From the NCBI RefSeq assembly GCF_932294415.1, contig NC_065544.1, forward strand, positions 28,783,210 to 28,847,209: DNA of 64,000 nt. Direction: 5' to 3'. Position numbers and translations under genes: made by a program. The first letter of the stretch is position 1, and each line of letters opens with the position of its first letter. The stretch is from Quercus robur (lineage: Eukaryota; Streptophyta; Magnoliopsida; Fagales; Fagaceae). Shown here piece by piece: positions 23,780 through 40,747 of this stretch. The notes below the pieces were generated by a model. The model worked only from the letters and a program-made list of their open reading frames with translations, searched no databases and was not told the origin of the DNA.

Positions 23780-25701
23780 CCCGAGGAGAAGAGGAAGAGT
23801 TTTAAATTTCTTGTGGGGAAGTAGCCGTTGGAGAAAAAAAAAAGAACTTTTTTTTTTTTTTTTTTAAGATTCGGACAGGTTGGTCAGAGAAACGGCATTT
23901 TATGGGCGTTTTCGTCATTTCACCTCTCTTCTGGATTGCCCCGACCCCATCTAACCGGATCTCTTAGCTGGCCGCCCTACTAGCCTACTTGACCAAGAGC
24001 TCCACTACAAACCCAAGCCCAAGCCCAGCAGTGTATTTTACTTGGATTTAAAATAAAATAAAAAATGTTTTTAGATTCAATATATTTTCATCCTATGCCA
24101 TCTACTTAATGATGATTTGCATTTTAACTTTAAAGGCTTTTTGATTAGACTTAGGGTTGTAAATGAACCGAGTTTTATTAAATATTGAATATTCAAATTT
24201 AGCTTGACAAGTATATTATCAAACTCATACCAAGTATAATATGATTATCAGGCCTATTTGGTTTGGACAATTAATCTCAATGCTCAATTAACTAAAGGTT
24301 TAGTAATATATGAGTTAATTGTTCAAACTCATGTCAAACTTATTACAAAGTACATAAACCAACATCAGCTTGATTTGTTTCTTTTTTAGCCTTATTGTTA
24401 ACAAGCATGTTCATGAATAATATTTTTTGCTTGGACTCAGTTCGTTTATTAAACAAGCTTAAAATTAAAGCTCAGGTTTGGTTTTTTGCTAATAAACATA
24501 CAAACATGAATAAGCATTTTATTAAGTCAAGTTTGGGCTTTTTATGAACGGATTGATTCATTTACAACTCTAAAAATTAAACTATTTTACTCCCTATCTA
24601 TGAGATGTCCTGAAAACACTATGCATAGACTATTTTACTCACCATCCATGAGATATCCTAAAAACACCATTCACCAATAGTACGATGGATGAAATTTTTT
24701 TTTCTTGTTATAAATTTTATATGACAATTTACATATTGTCTAGGATAACATTAAAAAAATCGGATAAAAAAAATTAAAGGTATTTGTTATTGCGTGATAA
24801 CTTAACTTTGGACTTCTAACTTTTAATCAAAAATAATAATTAGTCAAGAAAACATAGGGAATTTTTAAGTTTTCTTTTTTCTATTTTGGGGGTTACCAAT
24901 TCAAATAATATTTGTTTCAATTATCAAATTCCCCAACACTATAAATCATGTTGGATTCAATGGATTTTTCTAAAAAGAATATCAAGCTTTTTTCTTTTTC
25001 TTTTTTGATAGAAATTTCAAGCTTAATTAATGGCTCTTGTAGCAAATGGTGTTAGGGCCTGCCTTATATGCTCAGGGCCCGAGTTTCCACTGTTTGTAAA
25101 AATTAAAAAAATTAAAAAAAAAAAAACCCACGGTGTTTTTTCTGAAATCACTCGTGGTGAATTGTTTAAAGAATGTTGACCTATGAGATGTTTCACATTC
25201 TTTTTTTTTTTTTTTTTAAGCATGTTTCACTTTCACATTCAGATAATGACGTTAGAGACCCAGCCAAAATGGCTACACCTTTCCGAGCTTTACTCTTTTG
25301 GACTCAACTGAGGCCAGTGTTTTTAATCCCGGGACCACACTTCACAGTTCACACTTCGACAGTGCAATGTTTAGGGGAGAGAGCAGTGAAATACAGTAGC
25401 TTATTACAATAGTACTTAGTTTTAAAACTTTTCATTATTGTTTGAAAATCTTAAAGTATAGTAATATCTCTCCATCTTATATATATATAGAACAAAATTT
25501 CTAATTTTTAATTCCCATTAGACACTTTGCTTGTTTCTTAATTTCTGATTTGGATATTCATAAAAGTATAATTATTATTATTCTTTTCTTTTCTTTTCTT
25601 TTTTAACTTCTAAATCTTACAAAATTCTTATCTTTTGATAATGTTAATTTACTATTGTTGAAAATTTGAAAAGCTTGAATGGGACCTGGAAAATCTGGTA
25701 A
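23780..25701. other. Spacer, AT-rich, with a probable inverted-repeat element
   Basis: At about 24152-24573, TTAGGGTTGTAAATGAACC at the left is echoed in inverse by GATTCATTTACAACTCTAA at the right, giving imperfect 20-bp ends of an inserted element without coding capacity. The rest is AT-rich with A/T runs (23832-23865, 25110, 25200). Nothing else is recognised. The promoter of the - strand TPX2-like gene must lie at the left edge, but I see no clear TATA box. Confidence 0.45.
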
Positions 25702-26764
25702 GAGCATCCACAGTAGATGTGGCAAAAATTATGCTATTTTGCCATATCAAAGACCTACTTTATTATTTTACCACATCATTTTACAACATCTCATTTATCA
25801 GATGTTTTATCATACAATTCTATACATTAAAATAATATTTCCTACACATTAAAATAATATTTACAACTCATCAATCACAATCAACAGCCACCACACTGCT
25901 GCAAACAACCAACAGCCACCACCACACAACCACCACATCCTCCACAACCCAAAACACAATTCAAAACAAACCCACCATAGCCGTTAATCTCTGCCATTGT
26001 TGACAAATTTTAAGGTTTTGGATGTGTTTCTTGCTCTATTTTGGTTTGGAGGCAGAGAGAGATCTTTGATTGATCAATACCCAGCCACAACCACGGCCCC
26101 ACGCCGCCACTGCACCACCACGACCCAAAACCCACTCCCACAAATCAAAACCCCACACCCATACCACCGGACCCCATTACAAATCACCCCAACAATCAAC
26201 GACACCAACCCAGGCACGATCGCCGCCTTGGCCCAATCGGTCCACCCGATCGTCTGCTTGATCGTGTTGAAAGTCAAATTCGCGCCAACGACGAGCTAGT
26301 AAGCGATTCGGTTCCCGAGCCAGATCTTGATGAACCCGCAGGCGAAGAAGAAAGCGAGCGCGATGAGCCACAGGATCGAATCTCTGAAGGCGGAGAATGC
26401 GGCGGCGAACGTCAACGTCTTGGTGAGCACGGAGGCGCCAAGGTCGAGCAGGGCGACGACGCCAAGAGAAATAGGGAGTGGGAGACAGAGAGACAGAGTG
26501 AGGTTTGAGAGGAGAGGATTGGGGTATGAGGGTGAGAGTGAGAGTGAGACTGACGGAGAGATGAGAGAGAAAGTGGAATAAAAAAATAATAAAAACTTAT
26601 GCCACAGCTGTCCGTACAGTGGCAAATTTGTGAGGATACTGTTCACATGTTGTAAAAATAGTAAGATTTGGAACATCTGATAAAGGGAGTTTTTTGTATT
26701 TGGTGTGCCAAATGTGCCAAATATTTGGCATTTGGCACATTTAGCATGGCTGCTACGGATGCTC
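25702..26764. mobile_element. Terminal-inverted-repeat element carrying host gene fragments
   Basis: The left end GAGCATCCACAGTAG and the reverse complement of the right end, GAGCATCCGTAGCAG, form imperfect inverted termini. They are flanked by TAA at 25699-25701 and TAA at 26765-26767. A 3-bp TAA duplication fits PIF/Harbinger elements. Repeated TGCCAAA/TTTGGCA words lie under both ends. No transposase is present, so it would be non-autonomous. The interior at 26190-26470 is GC-rich, unlike the AT-rich surroundings, and encodes two pieces of a plastid dicarboxylate translocator on the - strand. Confidence 0.7.
26191..26466 (-). pseudogene. Captured fragments of 2-oxoglutarate/malate translocator
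   Basis: Piece 1 (26466-26299) reads LGVVALLDLGAS, LTKTLTFAAAFSAF, WLIALAFFFACGFIK and LGNRIAY, then a stop. Piece 2 (26283-26191) reads NLTFNTIKQTIGWTDWAKAA and IVPGLVSLIV. Both are hallmark stretches of the plastid inner-envelope DiT1-type carrier, which swaps 2-oxoglutarate for malate. In the family they are separated by well over 100 residues; here they are joined within about 15 bases. Several family residues are changed (AFRDSIL in place of AFGDPI). There is no start, no rest of the gene, and an internal stop, so it is a transduplicated fragment. The family match is from memory of the conserved sequence. Confidence 0.75.
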
Positions 26765-26950
26765 TAACACAATTAAATTACAAGGCTCTTAAAATCATTC
26801 CAAATATTACAAATATTAATAGAACTTAAATAATGTATCAATACAATAGAATCTAATTGTGCCTTATGGTTTAATAGTACCTGTCAATTTCTTGCCCGAA
26901 GAGAACCTTTACAAATTGTTCATCCTGACTTATGTGAGGGTGCCTTTTTT

Positions 26951-28195
26951 TGTGACACTCAGGCCCAAGGATCCCGGGCCTAATAAGTGGTTTGGTGGAC
27001 CAGGCCTTGACTCACCGTAACTAACAGGCTGTTTAAGAATCAAGTGATGCACGGGGGATACTTCCTACAATACACGTAAAATGACAAGTAAGGATATTCG
27101 TATTGAAAGACATATCAAAACAACAAGGTAATTTCAGAGAACAAGATCAACAAAGGAGCACAAAATAATGTTATAAGGATCTTTGAATCACTGAGACATA
27201 TTTCATTAATATGTTCTTTGTTATGGTTACAGAATGCTCACTAAGACGTGATACAAGGTTCAATCAAGCTTAAAAATTACAGTCTTGAGTGGCTATTTCA
27301 GCCTTCAAAACTTGCAAAATTTGATTCTCTTTGAATCCGAGTATGTGCAATAGTGGCTTTTTACAAGATACCGGGAAGCAATATTATTAACTTTCCCTCA
27401 GTTTTCCCTTCTTTTACAAAACTCTACTGATAGTTTTTTCTCTCCAAAAATCTCTCCCTTTTCTTCGTAACCTACCCATCCTTTTATAGTGAAATTCTGG
27501 CATCCCAGGGGAACCATTGGTTCCTCTGTTTCGTCTTATGGTTAACAGAGCCTATTTCGTGCCCATCACTCGACAGGTTCTATTTCCTGTTTTTCTCATT
27601 CTTTCCCTCTTTCAGCTTTGATTCCTTTGAAAGTCCATGGTTGGTTACCTACTTCAAGATGTGCTAAGGTATGCCTTTCTCAATCTCACCGTTTGGCAGT
27701 TCCCCTTTTGCCCTTTTTCCCATCTAGGCGGAATCTCATTCTGCCGACTTGAAAGTCGGCTGTTGCCATTCCCCTTTTCGTATTTCTCTGTTCTGGTTCC
27801 CCGAGACGCTTCCCACTTATGCCATGAGAGGTCGCTAGTTATTTCTTCTTTTTTTGCTGGGTCTTTTGGCGCTTGTGGCTTATACTCTGTTTCTTATTTT
27901 CTTTTCTTGTTCTTTACTTTCGAGCTGTCTTAATCTTCCTTTGACTGTGCGCCTAGAAGGATCCGCGTCTCTTGGTGGTTGCTGAGGATCCTGGCTATTT
28001 TTTTTAATCTCTTGCCATGGGTTTCTTTTCCTTCTTGATGTTTCTTCTTTTGGGCTTCAAGTCTCCTGGGCCTGCCATTCCTTTTTTTTTTTTCGTGGTC
28101 CCCTTGCACCTGCTTCCTTAGACTTGGCTCTTTTTCTTTTGGGCTTGGCTCACTTCTTTGGGCTTCTCTCACTGTGATCCTTTTAGACCTCAACA
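26951..28195. mobile_element. Possible solo LTR
   Basis: The stretch begins TGTGACACTCAGGCCC and ends GACCTCAACA, so it has TG...CA borders. It differs in composition from its flanks (T/C-rich right half) and contains CCTTTTATAGTGAA near 27480, which could be a TATA element. There is no open frame of note. The five bases on each side do not match clearly, so the limits and the call are tentative. Confidence 0.35.
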
Positions 28196-28501
28196 ATTTA
28201 TTAGATAATAATGATTGACATAAAAGTAAACTACGCACTTGGTTATTATTTTTTACACCCTATATCAATTTAATCTCAATTTTTTAATTGTGTCAATTTA
28301 ATTTTTAACATTTTTGTATTATGTCAATTTGATTCTTTCTGTTAAGTATCTGATGAAAAATACTCTGACAAATGGTACGAAAAAAAATTGCCACCTCAAG
28401 CACGCATATACAGCCATGTCAGATTACATTTGAAAACAAAAACAAAAACCTTAATGGAATGTCAGAAACTTATGTGCTTGCAATAAGTGATTGGCAGACC
28501 A

Positions 28502-28599
28502 AACCAAAGGCTAATAAGAGCACACATGCTTCAAGCCTTCAACACCCATAAACCAAAGGCTAATAAGAGCACACATGCTTCAAGTCTTCAACACCCGTT
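28502..28599. repeat. 49-bp tandem duplication
   Basis: The unit starting AACCAAAGGCTAATAAGAGC and ending in TTCAACACCC occurs at 28502 and again at 28551, with one clear mismatch (AAGCC/AAGTC). The surrounding 28.2-30.3 kb is AT-rich spacer with (TA)n at 29019-29038 and no gene that I can support. Confidence 0.85.
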
Positions 28600-29017
28600 T
28601 ACTCTTCACCTCTCCAGACAACTCCATTGTAAACGTTGAGCAAACTCACAACCCAACAAACTTCCTCGACACTACCCAAAAAACTATCTCCTGAACCACC
28701 AGGGCACCACCATCGTCGCTTAGATCGATCTGGCGCTTAGCTCGGTGTTGGAGTGAGAATAGGATCTTTGCCCAACAAATGGATCTTCGTCAACCTGCGT
28801 GCATGGATTAGATATGAATTTCTGATGGGTTTCTAATGGGTTTGACTTTGATGTTAGATTTAGGTGTGTTTGGGTTTTATTGTATTTGGTGATGTCGTGC
28901 CGTGGTGGTTGGCTCGTGGCTGTTTGAAGCTTTTCATGTTTTTAATCTTCAAGTTTGGACTGATAGTTCAGTCTAGACTCTAGAGTGCAAGCACGTGAAT
29001 TACTGAATTAAGGTTTT

Positions 29018-29049
<32 letters not shown>

Positions 29050-30318
29050 TTAAAAAGTATATGATGTAGTTGTACAATTGCCCATTTACGTGATAAAAAT
29101 AAATAAATAAATAAGAAAAATGTCAATGAATATTTTAGGACAATTATTAACAAATTATAAGAAAATTTTTATGAAAAAAGAAAAAATAATAATTAATATT
29201 TTGATAATTATTTTATTTTTCATTAAAATTATGTTAAAAAATTTTTAAAATAAATTATTATCTATTGTCATGAGGCACCTATTAACGGGATCCTATTAAA
29301 TCAGCATTTCCAATTTACTAAACCAGCATTTTTTTTATCTAAAAGATAAAAATTAATTTACCTTCTCTATATATATAATTAGGTGGTATTTCAGTACTTC
29401 TCTCTGTCCTAAAACAAGTACGTTTGTTTTCATTTTAAATATTTAAAGGTAGATTTTAACACGTTGTAAGGATTATCTCATCATTTGACAACAATATTAA
29501 TTTATAAGAATATGAATATGAAAAAGGGGTTGTTTGATATTAGTATTTAAATAATAGTTTTCAGTATTTAAATAATGATAATATTTTTTATACTTATTTT
29601 TATAATACTTAAACACATATTTTCACAATATTAAAAACTGAACAATAATACTAAAAATCTCCCGCTAAAATGTTAGACACCACGAGATGGTAATCCGTAA
29701 TCGTAAATACGCAGTAATGGAAGTTGTTGGGATTCCGTCTTACTATTTTTAGACGCAAAAGAGGATACAGGCGGTCCCTACTGGCAGACCTTTTTGTTCG
29801 CGTTTTGGTCATATCTTGCAAGCTGCGGTTGCTAATCACCATCCTGCAAGTGGTATCTCCTATGCATTAAATTCTCCAAAATAGAGTCAATACCAAGCTC
29901 CACTGACACAACCGCTAAATTTATTATATGAAGTTTTACCTCCATACTATTTTCACAGTATTTTCATAATAAATTATAACTAACAGATTGTTATAGGTTT
30001 TTAATTTGAATCCACCACTGAAATTACTTTTTTACCTACTAATAATAGTAAGTAACAACCTATCACATAAAATTTTTTGTGAAAATATTATAGAAATGTT
30101 GTAGACATATATTTTTCATTTATTTTATATATATATATATATATATATATGTCTTTTCCTTAATTTGGCACATTAATCCAATCGAAGTAATTAGAAAAAT
30201 TAAAACAGAAAAATGAAAAAAAAAATGTTTAAAGGAAACTACACAGAGTGGATTGAACTCACTCTACTCGGTTGTGGAGAAACATACATACTATCTGAAC
30301 TGTAAAGGTTTATAATTA

Positions 30319-30719
30319 AGACAAAATTTAGCTACAAAATTTGTTGTAACTTTAGATTATAACCTTACTTAATATCTTTTTATTAAAGGTGAATTTTGAC
30401 AAATCCACCATTGGATTACGTCTTCCTCTTATATCCTCTATACTTACAAAATTTCTAAAAAGTTAAAAATCAATAGTTATGTCATCAATAAATTTTTTTA
30501 AATTGTAAGTTTTTGTAGTTTAAAAGTATGCATAAAATATAAACTTATAAATCATATTGTAAATAATATCCGATTGACACAAAATTTGACATGTGTATTA
30601 AGAGCGTAAAGAACATGTAATTCAACAATTAGATTTTCAAAATATGTAGTAATTTTTATTTTATTGAGTAATATTGTAACCTTAGGTTATAACCAATTTT
30701 GTAGCTAAATTTTATCCAA
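30319..30719. mobile_element. MITE with about 45-bp inverted termini
   Basis: The left end includes ACAAAATTTAGCTACAAAAT and TTATAACCTTACTTAATA. The reverse complement of the right end reads AAAATTTAGCTACAAAATTG, then GTTATAACCTAAGGTTACAA. The element is about 400 bp and noncoding. TAATTA flanks both sides and may be part of the target duplication. Confidence 0.7.
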
Positions 30720-30964
30720 TTAATTATGTATAAGGGAAGAAAGTTTTATTAATTTTGCCAAGAGATTTACAATTCAGTGCTATTAACTTGCTTATTTCAT
30801 CTTCTCAAAAAAAAAAAAATAATGTTTATTTCATGTGGATAACATAGGCCCACATTTCCTACTTATTGTAAACAACAAAAGAGAACCACATTTCATGTGC
30901 GACACTCTTGCTAGAATAGGATCTCTTCAAGATTGATATTCTGTATTATGATTCCCCTCCCTTT

Positions 30965-31650
30965 AATCTGTTAGATGTTTATCTTTTTGACCTCTATGGT
31001 CTGTTTCATTTCAGGCTACGTCCTAAACTTGATGTAGTTGATTCTATTTCTTAGTTTCTTGAATGAAATTCCCTTTTATAGAAAAAAAAATAAAAAATAA
31101 AATAAAATAAAAAAAGAACCACTACTGATGTTAGCACTGGCTCTAACTTGGCAAGAAATGCTAGTCAGTAATGAGGAAAATCCAGCTAAGGTAAAGCTGG
31201 CTACTAAAAGAGAACAAATCCAATAAGGGTCATGAAAACCATATGACTAGAGTTCGTGTGAAACAGGACTTAGATTGGGTCCAGTATCTAGTTGCATTGG
31301 ACTCATCCAGAAACAGGATGTTTATCTTTCTAACCTCTATGGTCTGTTTCATTTCAGGCTTTGTCCTATACTTGATGTAGTTGATACTATTTCTTAGTTT
31401 CTTGAATGAAATTCCCTTTTACCAAAAAAAAAAAAAAAAAAAGAGAACCACTACTGATGTTAGCAGTTAGCACTGGCTTTAACTTGGCAAGAAATGCTAG
31501 TCGATGATGAGGAAAATTCAGCTAAGGTAAAGCTGGCTACTAAAAGAGAACAAATCCAGTAAAGGTCATGAAAACCATATGACTAGAAAGTTCGGGTGAA
31601 ACGGGACTTAGATTGGGTCCAATGTCTAGTTACATTGAACTCATCCAGAT
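30965..31650. repeat. Tandem duplication, unit about 350 bp
   Basis: Unit 1 runs from about 30971 and unit 2 from about 31318. Both start ATGTTTATCTTT, pass CTATGGTCTGTTTCATTTCA, an A-rich run, AAGAAATGCTAGTC, GGTAAAGCTGGCTACTAAAA and GACTTAGATTGGGTCCA, and end near CTCATCCAGA. The A-run after GAATGAAATTCCCTTTTA looks like the 3' end of a retroposon that was already inside the unit when it duplicated. No coding frame. Confidence 0.85.
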
Positions 31651-31879
31651 AATAACACATATTCAACGGTGGACACATGATACCATTGAAATAGGTTTAG
31701 TACAAATAGATACTTGACTCAATCCATATCTTATAAAACGTAAGTGTCATTTGTGTGCTCAAGTCTAGCTCCTATGTAATCAATACAACTTAGTTTTGTG
31801 TGCACTGGCAGTTGAGGTGTCGCGCTCCTTGGTACTTTTTAGTTTTGTAATAAACAATCATATTTGGGCCTCTACCATT

Positions 31880-32045
31880 CTTTTTTCATTTTTGGTAGAA
31901 GAAAAATGCGTAGGGGATGGAGCAGCTCTTACGCGCCCAGGACAACCGAGAAAGAGATGAGAATCAACATGCTCACTAGTGGAGAGGCACTCAAACCCAA
32001 GATCAAAGTCTTGTTGACCCAAATCTCTTGTCACTAAGCCACCTG
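31880..32045 (-). mobile_element. tRNA-derived SINE-like element
   Basis: Read on the - strand it opens with TGGCTTAGTGACAAG (box A-like, 32040-32026). A box B-like GGGTTTGAGTGCC follows at 31998-31986, and the sequence runs into an A-rich end TACCAAAAATGAAAAAAG. The spacing of the two boxes fits an RNA polymerase III promoter. No target duplication was pinned down. Confidence 0.45.
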
Positions 32046-32717
32046 CCGCATTGGCTACCACATATTTCATTCAATATCTATAATGGACCCAAACTATTAG
32101 ACTTTAAAAAAAATGGGGAAAGAAAAAAATAGTAATAAACCACGAGTTTTGGCTAAAATGTTAATGATAACGAAACAAAGCCAGCCTTAAGTGTAAAACC
32201 AAGACGATATTATTGTAAGAGTGTAACTAAAACCTACTTTTAAGGCCCACCTTTAAGTCAAATTAAATGCATGACATGGAAACATACGTGTTCATATTAC
32301 CACCAATGGTAGGTTATAACCATTCTTAATTATTATGCCTAAGATGTTTTAATAGAAATTTTCTATCCCACTTTAATGTTTCATTTTATGTACTTTACTA
32401 ATTACATTTATACCATACCCCACTAATTATACCATACCCTGTACCCTTTTTCTTTTTTTTCAATTTGAAACTTAGCATATTATATAAAAAAGAAAAAAAA
32501 ATTATATGTAATAAGATGTAATTGATGAAACATAAAGTGAAACACTCTAAAGTGAAACATGAGATCTTTATTTTTGCTCTAAATTGGAAGTTTATATATA
32601 TAATCCCCTTATTGCTGACCCAATTTGTGCAAAAGTTTTCTTTTCAGTACAAATGTATGTCTAGTCTGTAGATGACTAGAATCTTTTACAATCTTAAACA
32701 AATACAAAAACCAATGT

Positions 32718-32727
<10 letters not shown>

Positions 32728-32760
<33 letters not shown>
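32728..32760. repeat. (GA)n microsatellite
   Basis: An uninterrupted GA run follows a short GT run. It lies at the end of the LINE RNase H remnant that reads on the - strand. Confidence 0.95.
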
Positions 32761-32764
<4 letters not shown>

Positions 32765-32898
32765 AAGGTGAACCACCTAGCCATTTGACCCCAAATCCAA
32801 TGGTTGCACAACAGGCTTCTGCCCTTGGCTATGCTTGAGTTATATTTGGCACTGCCATCCATGTTGAGCTTGACAAACCCAATTGGAGGAAATGCCAA
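32761..32898 (-). mobile_element. LINE RNase H fragment
   Basis: The - strand frame reads FPPIGFVKLNMDGSAKYN, then a frame-shifted GQMARWF. This matches the start of the plant LINE RNase H domain (KLNxDGSxxxN ... GxWxxGF). Only this start is present. It is a dead fragment cut by the GA repeat. Confidence 0.6.
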
Positions 32899-33069
32899 GA
32901 GGCTGTTGTGATAAAGAATGGTCGTGCTATGCCTGGGTGAGGAAAATCCATGTGTCAGTATTCTATGGAGTGATGTTAGTTTCTGTTGTTAGGTTTAGTG
33001 TTTGGCAAATTCTTTTTATTTAGTCTTCCGCATCATCACAATGGCATTGTTTTGCTGGTTGGACAAAAC

Positions 33070-33231
33070 TTAGGTACAGTATCTTAAGTATTGTTCCTTA
33101 GATTCCTCTTTTAAAATTCAACCATGTGACTACTTAATTAAAAATTACACTTCTATCTCTCGAGAAAAAATACACATGGCATAATCTTAAAAATGGAACT
33201 TAAAGAACATCACTTAAGTACTATACCTAAA
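33070..33231. mobile_element. Small hairpin MITE
   Basis: The left arm TTAGGTACAGTATCTTAAGT...GTTCCTTAGATTCC is matched by the reverse complement of the right arm, TTAGGTATAGTACTTAAGTG...GTTCTTTAAGTTCC. The whole 160-bp element can fold as one long imperfect hairpin. Noncoding. Confidence 0.75.
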
Positions 33232-34924
33232 TCTTGCTCTTATTGGTAATTATTTGTTAATGTTACATTATTCAATATTTTTTTATTTAATTATTCAAAA
33301 TCATACCATTGAATTACACAATATAATATATGACCAATAATTCCTCATTTATTTTTATCAAATGAATGAAAAACGAACTTTTTAAAGTTTGGGATGAAAC
33401 ACAAACTTTTGGTAAAATTTAGATACCAAAATAGTATTTTACCTTATAATATATGATGATTCCCAAACGTAATCGATGACGTTCATAAGGAATATTTTAC
33501 GTGAACCATAAAAATGTATTTACTAAAATTTTCGAATGAACTAATAGCTTATACATGCATCGCACGGAACATCAACCAATGGAAAAAAAAAATGGAGGTA
33601 GCTAGAGAACAATAGAAAACACAAAGAGTTTTTTTTTTTTTTTTTTTTTCTTTTCTTAAATCAATAGAACCTAAAAGTCAATAAATCAATTTTGAAGTTA
33701 TTGACAAAAGAAAAATAATTATAGTAACTAAAGAAGGAGAGGAAATTGGCAAAACATTGCTCTTGAGAGAGCTGACTTGACCAGCCTCTTCTTTGGCAAA
33801 CTTCATATATTTAGTTTATTACAAACGGGTGTGGACTGATTCTATAAAGTGTCTACTAGCTGTATATTAATTGTGGAATAAGGGAGTCCTTTTTATCACC
33901 CCCTGTTTGGTTCCCATTGTTTTCAAAAACCTTGAAATTTTTTTTAACCTTACTAAAACAATTTTATAGTCATCGGCCATCATCCAATCCTCCCATTGTA
34001 CCAAACTCTCTTTGACCAATCCATTATTACTTGGAAATCCATTTCCAGTGCAATTCTTTTGACTTGGGACTATTTCACACTGAACAACATGTCTCTTATT
34101 TTATGATCAGAATAGGCCCAATATCATATATTCATGGTAAATAATTGATTGGACAAAAATATTTAGACTAAAATACTTTTTTATCCTTAAACTTTAAAAA
34201 GTTCCCTTAAATTGTTGAAATGTTTGTCTTTCGTCACTAAAATATTGAAAATGTTTCACTTTTTGTCCATCAACTTTAAACAATATCTTTTTTTTATCCC
34301 CTAAAATATTCAAATTTTTTTATTTTTTCCTTCATATTTTTGTCTTTAAACTATTGAAAAAAAAAAATTCATACAAAATTTAAAGATGAAAAAAGAACTT
34401 TTTTTTTTTTTTTTTTTTAGTTTAGAGACAATAAATAAATTTTTAATAAAATTAAAGACAGAAAATAAAATTTTACCCAAAATTTTAATACTATACCTGG
34501 AGCAACATCTTTTGTTGGTGTGATATTGTCAGGTGTAAGTAAAGATCTACGATTAGAAAGGGTAACAACATATACCATATATCTTAAAATTTAAAAATAT
34601 TTTTATTTTGACCTTTTACATTTCGAAGTTTTCATTTTATCCCTAATTACTGTTTTCATACTATCAAAAACACTTAATGTTATTATACCTACCTTTCTTT
34701 TTTCTTTTAAATTTTCTTTTCTTGGCTAAAATTTTTGAAGAAAAAATTAAAAATAACAGTAGTAATCAACGAGTACTAAAATGTCAAAAGCATCCCCGAC
34801 AGGCCAACAGAAGCCATTATTGACTAATTATCAAACCAAAAAAAAAAAAAAAGTCATTATTGACTTACAAAGCTTGCGTTACTTAACCATTGTTTTGGTA
34901 GAATGCCTTGCCTTACCTACCTTC
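33232..34924. other. AT-rich spacer before squalene epoxidase
   Basis: No gene is seen. The stretch has poly-T runs (33628-33649, 34401-34418). From 34160 to 34480 there are repeated phrases of the type TTAAACTTTAAAA and CTAAAATATT, typical of an old noncoding repeat. The last few hundred bases should hold the promoter of the next gene. Confidence 0.4.
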
Positions 34925-34932
34925 TATATAAA
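34925..34932 (+). promoter_or_regulatory. TATA box of squalene epoxidase gene
   Basis: TATATAAA sits about 180 bases before the start codon at 35112, in a C/T-rich setting. A start site about 30 bases downstream would give a leader of roughly 150 bases. Position and sequence fit a plant core promoter; no experiment backs it. Confidence 0.6.
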
Positions 34933-35111
34933 CGCATTCCATTTCACTTGCAAAACATAACTCACACGTAAAAAAAGGTTATAAGTACAAAACCTGTGAG
35001 GCTAAGAGAGCGCTTGCACCACAAGACAGTAGAAAGTTCATTGTCATCTAACCTTTTTTTCTTGTTCCTGTTCATCTTCTTCATCAACCAATCAGTCACC
35101 AATCTTTGAAG

Positions 35112-39551
<4,440 letters not shown>

Positions 39552-40747
39552 CATGATCAAAAGAAAAGTTCTCTAAATATAAGGAAATGCAATAATAGCA
39601 TGTGGATTTCATTCCTGTAAGGGATATTAATTTGTAAATCAGCAATCCTCCCTTTGTAAGAAATAAAATGAGGTCTAGGCAACAGTTAGCAGAATGAAAG
39701 TGTGCAATATGTGTAATAATCAGAATCTGCTTTATCTGGGAAAAAGATTTCCCTCAAACTTGTACTTGGCAATTTTATGTTGAAATGAAGCAACATTGCA
39801 AATAAGTTTTAGGGTCCAAATAGATTACAAGCTTAATTCCAGACTTTTGCAATACAATCCTAACTACCCCACCTGCTAGTGCTTCACTAGAGTTAAAAAA
39901 AGACTGAAACTTAATCCTGCAAGTTTCAGCTTTGAACAAGTAACCCTATTATTTTACCTTTCGCATTGCGTGATTGCTTTCCCTTGCACGAAAAGTGCAC
40001 ATAGCTTGACTTCTAGTGCTTTAACTAATACAAGTATCTTTGTATGTACTAATTTCTTTCTTTCTTCTAGTCACGCATTTTACAAGAGGGTAGAAAATGA
40101 ACCAAGTTTTTCATAAACGACTTAGGCTTGTTTGACTCAATAAAAAACTAATTCATACTTGTTTGTTTATAAATAAATCAAACTTGAGTCTTAGTTTTAA
40201 GTTTGTTTGATAAACAAGTCAAACCCAAAAAAACAAACAAACAAAAAAAACTCTTCATAAACAGGCTTGTGAACAATTGGGCTAGATACAAAACATGTCA
40301 AGGTTAGGTTTGTTTATTGACTTGGTAATAAAATTAATATGGGCTTGACAAATAAACTCATTTCTTACTAAACCTTTCGTTAATTGGGAGTTAGATTACT
40401 TGTTTAAACTTTAAACCGAAACTAAAGCGCTTTAATTACTTCATCTTCTTTTTTAATCTAACTAGGCCAGTGAGCCAGTGCCATGCGTCCATGTCCATCA
40501 TTTTCTTTAATTATGTCTATTTCTTCTTTCTTTCTTTCTTTTTTTCAAAATTTCTTAAAGGACTTAGAAACCCTATGCGTCTATCTCTATTTTTCTCGTG
40601 AGGCCATGAAATTTTACCTAATCTGCATTAGCCTTTCTGCCCAAGGTCTGTTCGTGCGGGGTTTAATAAGCACTTCAAAGTGTTGTGTTGAATGATCAAT
40701 GCTTCATCAATATCGACCCACTAAATTAGAATTTTTAATTTAAAAAA
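39552..40747. other. Squalene epoxidase 3' region and spacer
   Basis: AATAAAATG at about 39662 may be the poly-A signal. From about 40100 to 40420 the sequence has many copies of AAACAAGT/ACTTGTTT-type words, an old noncoding repeat akin to the one at 24150. No gene is seen. Confidence 0.4.

Noticed and set aside
26070-26299. + strand frames rich in Pro, His and Thr
   Set aside because: The coding signal of this GC-rich stretch lies on the - strand (captured translocator pieces). The + strand frames are by-products.
26191-26466. A working dicarboxylate translocator gene
   Set aside because: Only two short conserved pieces exist, fused out of context, with a stop between them and inside a transposable element.
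35106-35111. Start of squalene epoxidase two codons upstream
   Set aside because: The codon at 35106 is TTG; the first ATG in frame is at 35112.
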